From positions 62,001 through 126,000 of the forward strand of contig NZ_BMKW01000006.1 of the NCBI RefSeq assembly GCF_014644535.1: DNA of 64,000 nucleotides, written 5' to 3'. The position numbers and the translations under genes are program-made. Shown here piece by piece: positions 44,001-51,943 of this stretch (positions are counted from its first letter, which is position 1; the number at the start of each line of letters is the position of its first letter). A model generated the notes under the pieces. That model worked only from the letters and a program-made list of their open reading frames with translations, made no database searches and was not told where the DNA came from. The DNA comes from Neoroseomonas lacus (lineage in GTDB: Bacteria; Pseudomonadota; Alphaproteobacteria; Acetobacterales; Acetobacteraceae).

Positions 44001-45709
44001 AGCCGCAGCGTCAGCTCGCGCGGCCCGGCCCCGGGCGCGCGGCGCAGATCGGCCCGCGGCCGCCCCGCCGCGATGGCGCGCTCGGCGAGCAGTATGTCAG
44101 CCACGCCCTGCGCCGCGCCGACGGTCTCGCGATAGGTCGCGGGAAAGCCCTCCCGCCACCGCGCCAGCCGCCCGGCCGCCTCCGCCTCGCCCTGGGTGGC
44201 GGCGAGCGCCTCGGCCAGCCTTTCGCCGAAGCCACGCGCGACCTGCGCGATCGCCGCCTCCAGCGCCACAGTATCCACCGCCGGCACCTCGCCGGGCCTG
44301 GTCGCGATGATGTAGTGCACCCGCGCCAGCGGCGCGTCGCCCAGCGCGATGTAGAAGGCCGACAGACGACCGCCGAAGGCGCGCGCCAGCATCTGCCCCA
44401 CGCGTTCGCGCAGCCGGGTGTCGAAGGTGTCGCGCGGCAGCCAGGCGATCGCCGAGACGAAGCGCTCGAACGGATCGGGCCGCACCGCCAGCGCGGCGCG
44501 CGGGCGGATCGTCAGGTCGAGCGCACGGCGCGCCCCTTCCAACACCACCTCGGCCGGCGCCTGGAACAATTCGTCGCGCGGCCAGGTGTCGAGGATGTTG
44601 CGCAGCGCCCGCCCGTCATGGCTGTCCGCCTCGACGCCGGCGATCTCCAGGATATGGTCCACCTTGCGCCGCAGCAGCGGGATCGAGCGCGGGTTGCGGT
44701 TATAGGCCGCCGCCGCGAACAGCCCGAGGAACAGCCGCCCGCCCGCCACCTTGCCGGCAGCGTCGAAGATGCGCGTCGCCACCACATCGGCATGCTGCGG
44801 CCGATGCACCGTGGAACGCATATTCGCCTTGGCGACGGCCACCGGCGTAGGCAGCGACAGCGTCGCATGCACCGCCGGCGGGATCGCCGAGAGGTCGCGC
44901 AGCGCATCGAAGACCGGCAGCGAAGGATCGCGCAGCAGGCCGAGATTTTCCTCCGGCACGACGGCGATCACGCCATCCGCGCGCAGGGTGAAGCGCCGAT
45001 GGCCGAGCAGGACGAAATTATCCTCCGCCAACCAGCGCAGGAACGCGACGGCCTCCTCGGCATCCGGCCCGCCCGGGGCGGCGACCTCGGCCTCCGCGCC
45101 GCGCAGCAGGCCGAGCATGGTCGGGAAGGCGGAGGTCGCCGCGCGCACATCCGACAGCGCGCCAGCCAACGCCGCTTCCAGCGCGTCCAGCGCCTCCGCC
45201 GGACGCGCCGCCGGGCCCGACAGCACCGGCCCGGCGGCACCGAGGGTGACGCGCATCATGCTCTCGCGCCCGCCGCCCGCGGGGTCGAGGGCCAGCAGAT
45301 GCCCCGCCGCGTCGCGGCTGACGCGCAGCACCGGATGCAGCAGCGAGGTCACCGCCCGGCCATGCAGCGCCAGGGCGGCGAGCACCGTATCGACCAGGAA
45401 GGGCATGTCGTCGGTGACGATCTCGGCGACCGGGCGGGGGCCGATGTCCGGCCCGGCCGGTAGCAGCCGGACCTTGGCGGTCCCCGGCGCGCGATCCGCC
45501 GCGAAGCCGTACAGGCTGGCGGCCGCGGCGGCGAGTGTCTCGGGCGGCGTGGCGGCGAGTTCGCCGGTCGGCACCGCGGCATGCAGCACCCGCAGCAGCG
45601 TGGCGGCCCCGTGCGGCAGGCCGGGCGCCTGGGCGGCCAGCACATCGGCGGCGGCGCGCAGAACTTCCTCCCGCGTGGTGTCGGGAAGGGCGCGAATATC
45701 GTCCGCCAT
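41024..45709 (-). CDS. gdhB: NAD-specific glutamate dehydrogenase (large, about 170 kDa class)
   Basis: A 1561-residue enzyme that deaminates glutamate to 2-oxoglutarate with NAD+, linking amino-acid use to the TCA cycle. It belongs to the GDH-180 class: long N-terminal ACT-like and helical regions, then a central catalytic core with [21 protein letters not shown], the substrate-binding [17 protein letters not shown], NYQG…VVTPPGIVR, and [20 protein letters not shown], followed by [15 protein letters not shown] and a large C-terminal domain (about 1150-1561) rich in Ala. Length is normal for the class. The start has GGAGGAACC upstream. It is a single-gene unit, between a convergent porin and a divergent oxygenase gene. 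Confidence 0.97.
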   Translation of the reverse strand: [1561 protein letters not shown]

Positions 45710-45819
45710 GGCGGTTCCTCCAGCTGTTTATTGGCCCCCGTGGAACCCTGCGCCAGGGCTCGCCCCGGCGTCCAGCCCGACGCTGACGCGCTCACGACTT
45801 CCAGGCTAGAGTTCACGCC

Positions 45820-47040
45820 ATGACGATGACGTTGCAAGACCTGCTCGCCCCGATCACCCCCGAGCGCTTCTTCGCCGAGTTCCACGACCGGCAGCCGCTG
45901 CATGTCCAGGGCCACCCGGCGCGCTTCGCCGAGGTGCTGGACTGGGCCGCCATCAACCGCCTGCTCGACATGACGCATATCTGGTCCGAGACCAGCTTCA
46001 GGCTGGTGCTCGACAGCGTCGCGGTGCCGCCCCCCCAATACAGCGCCAAGGCCACCTCGCGCGACGGCGCGCCGGTACTCCAGCCGGTCGCCGCCAAGGT
46101 GCAGGACTGGGTGCGCCGCGGCGCCTCGGTGGTGATGAACGACGTGGACAGCCTGACGCCGGGCCTCGCCGCCGTCTCCGCCGCGCTCGAAGATGCCGGG
46201 CTGGGGAAGGCGCAGGCCAATGTCTACATCTCCTTCCAATCGCACAAGGCGTTCCATTCGCACTACGACACCCACGACGTCTGGGCGTTGCAGGTGGAAG
46301 GCGAGAAGACCTGGAACATCTGGGAAGGCCGTGCCGACTACCCAATCCCGCACCCCATCTTCCGCGGCCAGAAGCAGGACCATCACGACCGTGCCCGCGG
46401 CGCACTGCGCGAGCAGGTGGTGCTGAAGAAGGGCGACATCCTCTACCTGCCGCGCGGCTGGTATCACGACGCGCTGGCCGAGGCGCCGAACTCCGTCCAC
46501 ATTGCCTATGGCGTCCACGCGCCGCTCGGGATGGACGTGCTGAACATCCTGTCCGAACGCGCACTGTATGACGCGGCATTCCGCAAACCCCTGCCACGGC
46601 AGGACGGCACGGCGGCGGCGCGATATGCGCTGTCGCAACAATTCGCGAGCCTCGGCGCGCGGCTGACCGAACTGGCGAAGGACCCCAAGGTGATCGAGGT
46701 GCTGGAAAGCTTCATCCGCGACTACCGCTTCCATCGCGGCGGCTTCGACCTGCTCGCCGCGCGCGACGGCGCGGCTCCCGCGGCGCCCGCCGAGCGCGCC
46801 GCCGGCCCCCGCCTGCGCGTCGCCGAGCCCGGCGCCAAGACCGTGCGGCGCGGCAACGAATTCGGCCTCAAGACCGCCGGCGGTGTGATCCCCATGCCCT
46901 TTGGCGAGGTCGAGGCCACCGCCTGGGTGCTCGCCCGGCCGACGGTAACGGAGGCAGACCTCGCCACCGCCTGGCCGGCGGTTGATGCGCCGGGGCTGAT
47001 CGCGCGGCTGCGCCAGGCCGGGGTGCTGGTCGGGTCATGA
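45820..47040 (+). CDS. JmjC/cupin-domain protein-type oxygenase
   Basis: This 406-residue Fe(II)/2-oxoglutarate oxygenase-like protein has the metal triad His148-x-Asp150 (SHYDTHDVWALQ) and His214 (LPRGWYHDA) in the arrangement of the RoxA/NO66 ribosomal oxygenases. A dimerisation helix region and a C-terminal winged-helix-like part (about 305-406) are also suggested, as in ribosomal oxygenases that hydroxylate ribosomal protein residues. Target unknown. The ATG at 45820 or the next one (two codons later) can be used. The downstream OmpA-like gene overlaps it by four bases (ATGA), which puts a cytosolic oxygenase and secreted proteins in one transcript. Confidence 0.87.
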   Translation: MTMTLQDLLAPITPERFFAEFHDRQPLHVQGHPARFAEVLDWAAINRLLDMTHIWSETSFRLVLDSVAVPPPQYSAKATSRDGAPVLQPVAAKVQDWVRRGASVVMNDVDSLTPGLAAVSAALEDAGLGKAQANVYISFQSHKAFHSHYDTHDVWALQVEGEKTWNIWEGRADYPIPHPIFRGQKQDHHDRARGALREQVVLKKGDILYLPRGWYHDALAEAPNSVHIAYGVHAPLGMDVLNILSERALYDAAFRKPLPRQDGTAAARYALSQQFASLGARLTELAKDPKVIEVLESFIRDYRFHRGGFDLLAARDGAAPAAPAERAAGPRLRVAEPGAKTVRRGNEFGLKTAGGVIPMPFGEVEATAWVLARPTVTEADLATAWPAVDAPGLIARLRQAGVLVGS

Positions 47041-47585
47041 AGCGCCTCGCCCTTTTCCTCGCCCTGCTGACGACACCGGCCATGGCCGAGGTCGCCGCCA
47101 TCAACTGCGTCGGCGCGCTGCAACTGGAAGACGACGTCTATTCCATTCCCTTCGCGCGCGGTTCGGCGCGCATCGGCGACGCCGCCCGCTCGCCCCTCGC
47201 GGCGGTGGTCGAAGCGCTCGCCGCCGACCGCTCGCGTGTCGCCTGCGTGCTCGGCCATGCCGGGCAGGAAGGCGGCGCGACCACCTCCATCCGCCTTGCC
47301 GCCGAGCGCGCCCGGGCGGTGGCCACGGCGCTGGCCGGCCTCGGCGTATCGCGCGACCGGTTGCGGACGGAGGCGCGCAGCGCGCAGTTCAGCCCCCGCG
47401 TGCGGGCGGAGACGCCGCCATCGCGCACGGTGACGGTGGTGGTGCTGCCGGCAGCCGGGCCTGAGCCCGCGCCAGCACCAACGCCGGCACCGGCACCCGC
47501 GCCGGCAGCAACCCCAGCGCCATCGCTCGCGCCCGAACCCGCGCCAGCGCCCGACGCCGCCCCGCCACCCGCCCGCGCGCCCTGA
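47037..47585 (+). CDS. OmpA-like periplasmic protein with an Ala/Pro tail
   Basis: A 182-residue secreted protein (signal MKRLALFLALLTTPAMA). Residues about 35-138 form an OmpA-C-like peptidoglycan-binding fold: IPFARGSARIGDAARSPLAA, VVEALAADRS, and LAAERARAVATALAGLGVSR. The Asp-x-Arg motif is only partly kept. The last 45 residues are a Pro/Ala repeat (PAPAPTPAPAPAPAATPAPS and so on), a rigid spacer or cell-wall-crossing tail. It starts within the stop of the oxygenase gene. Whether it binds peptidoglycan is not shown. Confidence 0.72.
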   Translation: MKRLALFLALLTTPAMAEVAAINCVGALQLEDDVYSIPFARGSARIGDAARSPLAAVVEALAADRSRVACVLGHAGQEGGATTSIRLAAERARAVATALAGLGVSRDRLRTEARSAQFSPRVRAETPPSRTVTVVVLPAAGPEPAPAPTPAPAPAPAATPAPSLAPEPAPAPDAAPPPARAP

Positions 47586-47805
47586 CGCGGGCGCCATCCG
47601 CGCCGCCTGGGCCACGCCTGTCCAAGGCCCGGTCGGGGCGGCCGGCGACGACCCGCCGCAGCCAACGTGGCCCGCCGGCACCACGCCGCACAAACACCCG
47701 CCACGCATGCGTTTTTCCCCCGCACCGTGTCCTGTCAGCGCTTGCGGAGCGTCCGGCGCAACCGTCATCCTGCCCGACGCAAAACTCCCCCCCGAAAGGC
47801 CCTTC

Positions 47806-49260
47806 ATGCGCCTGCCTTCCCTGGCGATGGCCGTCTGCATCGCCCTGGCCCCGCTATCAGCCCTGGCCCAGCCCACGCCGCGCGCCACGACCCCCCAGCC
47901 CGCGCCGCGCGAGCGTGAAGCCACCATCACCAACCAATCCGGCCAGACCTTGCGGGAGCTTTACGCGGCCCCCCCCGGCGCCGCCGATTTCGGGCCCGAC
48001 CTGCTCGGCTCCGACACCGTGCCCGACCGCGGCACCTTCCGCGCGCGCCTCCCGGGGGCGACCTGCGACCTCGAATTCCGCGCCGTGTACCAGGACGGCA
48101 CCGAGGATCGTCGCCGGCAGAACATCTGCCAGAACCGTCGCGTGCAGTTCGGCGACACCGCCATTCCCCTGCGCGAGGTGACGGTGCGCAACGAGACCGA
48201 CGCCATCCTGCTGCAGATATTCGCCGCCCTGCCCAACGCGCCGGGCCGAGGCCCGGACCGGCTCGGCGAGAATGTCATCCCCGCCGGCCGCGAGTGGCGC
48301 GTCCGCCTCGGCCGCACGCGCGACTGCGTCTTCGACGTGACCGCCGTCTTCGAAGATGGCGAGGAGGAAACGCGCCCGGCCCTGAACATCTGCCGCACGC
48401 CGCGCGTCACCTTCGGGGACCCCAACGCGCCGCAGCGCGAGGCCCGCATCGCCAACACCGGCGATCGGGCGATCCGCGAATTCTTCGCCTCCACCCGCGC
48501 GCCGCTGGCCTGGGGACCGGACCGGCTGGGCACCGACCTGCTGCCCGCCGGCACCGACTTCACCCTGCGCGTCCGCGGCACCGCCTGCCTGTGGGACCTG
48601 CGTGCCGTCTATGAGGATGACGCGGAGGAAGTGAAACAGGGCGTCAACCTCTGCACGACGCGGGAAGTCGCCTTCGACGGTTCGGGTGCCCCGCGCGCCC
48701 CGGAACGCCGGGTGACGCTGGTCAACCGCCACGGCGCCGCGGTGCAGGAGGTCTATCTGTCCGGCAGCGCCGAGGATGATTGGGGCCCCGACCGACTGGG
48801 CGAGGAGCCCCTCCCGCGCGGCCAGCGCCGCGAGGTCGCCGCCCGGCTGCGCGACTGCGAGGCCGACCTGCGCATTGTCTTCGAGGAACGCCGCGCCGCC
48901 GAGGAACGCGCTTCCATCAATCTGTGCGAGAACCCGGTCATCGTGCTGCGGCCCGGCTGGACCCTGGTGGAGACGCTCGACCAGGATGAGCAGCAGGATC
49001 GTGGCCCGCGCCCCGGCAGCGTGCGGCTGCGCAACCGGGCCGAGGTTCCGGTCGCCGAGCTCTACGCGTATCCGCCCGGTGGCGAACGTGGGCCGGACCG
49101 GCTGGGCCGCACGGTTCTCGGCGTCGGCGAGGCGCTCGACTTCGCGCCCCCCGAGGGCACCGGCTGCCTCGCGGAGCTGATGGTGGTGTTCCGCGACGGG
49201 CGGGAGGTCGTCCTGACCGGTCTCGACCTCTGCGCCGGCGAGGAGCTGGTGCTGCAATGA
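47806..49260 (+). CDS. Exported protein with five tandem approximately 87-residue repeats
   Basis: A 484-residue secreted protein (signal MRLPSLAMAVCIALAPLSAL, cut near ALAQP) that I cannot place in a named family. It consists of five repeats (about 37-120, 122-208, 210-296, 299-383 and 405-484). Each repeat has an N-terminal strand (VTLVN, ARIAN, VTVRN), the motif GPDRLG (63-68 as GPDLLG, 149, 237, 327, 429), a Cys about 24 residues later, a D-x-R-x-V-[YF]-[EQ]-D-G strand, and a second Cys 21-23 residues after the first (87/108, 174/196, 261/283, 351/374, 454/476). The ten Cys probably form one disulfide per repeat. The period of about 87 residues suggests a beta-sandwich array in the periplasm or on the surface. 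Confidence 0.82.
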   Translation: MRLPSLAMAVCIALAPLSALAQPTPRATTPQPAPREREATITNQSGQTLRELYAAPPGAADFGPDLLGSDTVPDRGTFRARLPGATCDLEFRAVYQDGTEDRRRQNICQNRRVQFGDTAIPLREVTVRNETDAILLQIFAALPNAPGRGPDRLGENVIPAGREWRVRLGRTRDCVFDVTAVFEDGEEETRPALNICRTPRVTFGDPNAPQREARIANTGDRAIREFFASTRAPLAWGPDRLGTDLLPAGTDFTLRVRGTACLWDLRAVYEDDAEEVKQGVNLCTTREVAFDGSGAPRAPERRVTLVNRHGAAVQEVYLSGSAEDDWGPDRLGEEPLPRGQRREVAARLRDCEADLRIVFEERRAAEERASINLCENPVIVLRPGWTLVETLDQDEQQDRGPRPGSVRLRNRAEVPVAELYAYPPGGERGPDRLGRTVLGVGEALDFAPPEGTGCLAELMVVFRDGREVVLTGLDLCAGEELVLQ

Positions 49261-50108
49261 AGCGCCTGGCCCTGGCGCTGCTGATGGTCGTGGCGGCGCC
49301 GGCGCTGCCGCTGTTCGCCGCCCGGCCGGCGGCTGCGCAGGGCGTGCCCGAGGCGTTGCGCGGCACCTGGGCCCGCGGGTCCTGCGCGGCACCCGAGGCG
49401 CTGTTGCACGTCACCGCGCGCGGCGTGGTGCGGCTGCCGGCGGAAGGGCCGGCGCGGCTGGTGCGCTTCCGGACGGTGCGCGACCAGGCGGGCTGGACCT
49501 TGGGCGTCGGCGCCGGGGCGGAGGCGCCGCGCGTCATGTTGCGCCCGGCCGAGGATGCGATCGACCTCGCCGAACCGGATGCCAAGCTGCGCGACGACCG
49601 GCTGCCCGGCGAGACGCGGGTGACGCGCTGGTTGCGCTGCCAGGCGCCGGGGGTGGGCAACGCGCTGCTGCATGGCGAAGGGCTCGCCTTCCTCAGCACG
49701 CTCGAGCGGCTGGAGGCGGCCTGCCAGGCCGGACCGCCGGCCTCCTGTCTGGCTGTGCTGGTCCGCGAAGCCGATGTCTCCGGTGACCACAAGCTGAGCA
49801 TCGCCGAGGTGGCGCGACTGTTGCGCGGCGCCGCCTGGGCGCTGGCGCTGCAACAGGGCAGCGAGCCGGAGGTGATCGCCGTCACGACGGGGCTGGGCAG
49901 CATGGCGGCGCTGGCGGCGGCGCGGCTGGTGGTCGCCAGCCTGGATTACGACAATGACGGACAGCTCACGACGGCGGAATTGGCGCAGGACCGCATGGCG
50001 TTCCCCCCGGGCGCGGGCAGCCCGGATGGCCAGCCCGGTACGATCGAAGGGTTGGCCGAAGGCGCGGGGCTGTTGCGCAACCTGATCGAGCGGCTGGCGG
50101 TGGAATGA
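49257..50108 (+). CDS. Exported EF-hand protein
   Basis: A 283-residue secreted protein (signal MKRLALALLMVVAAPALPLF, cut near AAAQG). Two calcium-binding loops are clear: Asp173-Glu184 (D-V-S-G-D-H-K-L-S-I-A-E) and Asp230-Glu241 (D-Y-D-N-D-G-Q-L-T-T-A-E), each with acidic or Ser residues at positions 1, 3, 5, 9 and 12. Residues 30-130 form an unrecognised all-beta region with two Cys (43 and 128). The start overlaps the repeat protein stop by four bases, so the two secreted proteins are made together. Role unknown; calcium sensing or stabilisation is inferred. Confidence 0.8.
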   Translation: MKRLALALLMVVAAPALPLFAARPAAAQGVPEALRGTWARGSCAAPEALLHVTARGVVRLPAEGPARLVRFRTVRDQAGWTLGVGAGAEAPRVMLRPAEDAIDLAEPDAKLRDDRLPGETRVTRWLRCQAPGVGNALLHGEGLAFLSTLERLEAACQAGPPASCLAVLVREADVSGDHKLSIAEVARLLRGAAWALALQQGSEPEVIAVTTGLGSMAALAAARLVVASLDYDNDGQLTTAELAQDRMAFPPGAGSPDGQPGTIEGLAEGAGLLRNLIERLAVE

Positions 50109-50675
50109 GCGGAGGGCGCCCCCGGAAAGGTGCGCTGCCCCCGTGCGGACTTGGCGCCGTTACCGCCAAGCCCGCCAGATCACCGCGTCATCTCGAAGAC
50201 GGGCCGCACCGCCTTGCCGCGCGACCTGCGCTGAGGCGGGTCTCGGCACCGTGACATGATGGCGGCAGTGGATTTCCGCCGATGTTCCTGATATGTTCCA
50301 ATCATCAAGCGGCGTATTGCGCCTGCGACGGGTGGATGGCCGGGCCGCTTAAAATCCTAAAACGCTAAAATCCTAAAGTGTGCAAAAACAATAGTTTGAG
50401 CAGTTTAATGCCAATATCCTGCCGGCGACGTTCGCTGCATTTCCAGCGAATGGGCCGACATGCAGGCCAGTGAAACCAAGGGCTGGTGGCCTGGGAACGA
50501 CGCCCGCAGGATTTCGGAATCAGGACGTCGAAGCGGATTGCGTTCACGCCGACGACCACCTCCGCTCCGGGCCATTGTTTCTGCAGGCATCTGCACCTGA
50601 TCAGCACGCTCGGAGGCCGATCCCCTGGATGGGCCGTCCAGCCTGGCCCGGTGCCGCCAGATTGACCCACGGTTT
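50109..50675. other. Intergenic region with an AT-rich tandem repeat
   Basis: No gene is supported here; a 104-codon frame on the minus strand (50365-50679) has no recognisable features. The AT-rich part has two copies of a 16-base unit TAAAATCCTAAAACGC (50350-50365 and 50366-50381, the second imperfect at its end), giving AAAATCCTAAA at 50351-50361 and 50367-50377. A hairpin repeat follows. Confidence 0.5.
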
Positions 50676-50726
50676 CCAAAGGCCCCGGGCCTTTGGTGGG
50701 GTGGCTTGGAGGGGCAAGGCCCCTCC
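50676..50726. repeat. Intergenic hairpin repeat, locus I (right half only)
   Basis: CCAAAGGCC (50676-50684) / GGCCTTTGG (50688-50696) followed by GGAGGGGC (50708-50715) / GCCCCTCC (50719-50726). It lies 15 bases from the stop of the minus-strand hydrolase gene and ends a convergent gap. Confidence 0.8.
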
Positions 50727-50740
50727 AGTCTCGGCGCGCC

Positions 50741-51691
50741 CTACGCCAACCCCCAATGCGCCCGCAGCGCGGCGGCGGCCTGGCGCAGGGTGATGTCCGA
50801 GGTCGGCACCAGCCGTCCCATCGTCAGATAGGCGTGCATCTGGGTGGCCACATGCAGGTGGGTGACCGGCACGCCCTCGGCATCAAGTCGCTCGGCATAG
50901 GCGATGCCTTCGTCGCGCAGCGGGTCGTAGCCGCAGGTCATTACGAAGGCCGGGGCCGTGCCGGCGAGCGACGCCGCGCGCAGCGGGGAGGCGCGCCAGT
51001 CGATGCGCGCGGCGGCGTCGGGGATGTAGTGGTCGATGAACCAGCACATCGTCGCCGTGGTCAGCGGATAGCCCTCGATGCAGCGTTCATGGGAGGGCCG
51101 CTGCGCGGCGCCGAGGTCGGTCGCCGGATACAGCAGCAATTGGAAGCCCGGCGCCGGCACGGTGCCGTCGCGGCCCATCAGCGCCATCACCGCAGAGAGG
51201 TTGCCGCCGGCGCTGTCCCCGCCGACGGCGATGCGGGTCGCGTCGATGCGGAGCGCGGCGGCCTCGGCGTTGATGAAGCGCAGCGCGGCGGCGCAGTCAT
51301 CGACCGCGGCGGGAAAGCGGTTTTCCGGCGCCAGGCGGTAATCCACCGAAATGATGCAGGCGCCGAGATGGTTCGCCAGGCTGCGGCAGAGCTGATCATA
51401 GGTGTACAGGCTGCCGATCACCCAGCCGCCGCCATGGATGAAGACCAGGCAAGGAAGTGCCACCCCGGCATCGGTGCCGAGGCCGCGATACCGGCGCAGC
51501 CCGATCGGCCCGGCCGGGCCGGGGCAGGTGAGATCCTCGACCTCGGCCACAACGGGCGGGTCGGGTTGCAGCACGGGGGCGGCGGCGGTGGAGACCTCGC
51601 GCGCCTCCTCCGGCGTCAGGGTCTGCAGGGCCGGGCGGCCGCTGTCACGGATCAGGTCGAGGACGCTTTGCGCGCCGGGATCGAGGGGCAT
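50741..51691 (-). CDS. HSL-family alpha/beta hydrolase (esterase)
   Basis: A 316-residue esterase of the hormone-sensitive-lipase family (family IV). The oxyanion-hole motif FIHGGGWVIGS (about 85-95), nucleophile Ser in GGDSAGGNLS (about 157-166), acid in YDPLRDEG and His in MHAYLTMG make a complete triad. Family members hydrolyse short-chain esters and lactones. The start MPLDPGAQS at 51691 is the first codon giving the family N-terminus. It ends just beyond hairpin repeat I; the 250-base gap behind its start separates it from the GntR-type regulator gene. Substrate unknown. Confidence 0.92.
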   Translation of the reverse strand: MPLDPGAQSVLDLIRDSGRPALQTLTPEEAREVSTAAAPVLQPDPPVVAEVEDLTCPGPAGPIGLRRYRGLGTDAGVALPCLVFIHGGGWVIGSLYTYDQLCRSLANHLGACIISVDYRLAPENRFPAAVDDCAAALRFINAEAAALRIDATRIAVGGDSAGGNLSAVMALMGRDGTVPAPGFQLLLYPATDLGAAQRPSHERCIEGYPLTTATMCWFIDHYIPDAAARIDWRASPLRAASLAGTAPAFVMTCGYDPLRDEGIAYAERLDAEGVPVTHLHVATQMHAYLTMGRLVPTSDITLRQAAAALRAHWGLA

Positions 51692-51943
51692 GGTCACTCC
51701 GTCATTGCACTGCCACGGCGTCCGCTGCGGCGGCCAGGCGATGCCGGCATGCCCGCGCACGGTGACGCCGTCGCCGATCCGGCGATGGAACACGAGTTTG
51801 CCGGCACAGGCCATGACGCCCTGCGGCACGCCGGGAATGGCCGGGCCCGCAGCAGCGTCGCGCCCATGCGGGGCGCGGCGACGGCATGCGCGGCTCATGG
51901 CGGCGCGGTACGATGACGATGAAGCGCGCCGTGGTGCGACGGC

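Noticed and set aside
43184-45463. 759-codon open frame on the plus strand
   Set aside because: It is antisense to the glutamate dehydrogenase gene, which has all family motifs; its translation is Arg/Gln/His-rich, typical of a reverse-strand shadow in GC-rich DNA.
50365-50679. 104-codon minus-strand frame in the gap before the hydrolase gene
   Set aside because: It includes the AT-rich tandem repeat and part of hairpin repeat I; it has no start signal or family match.
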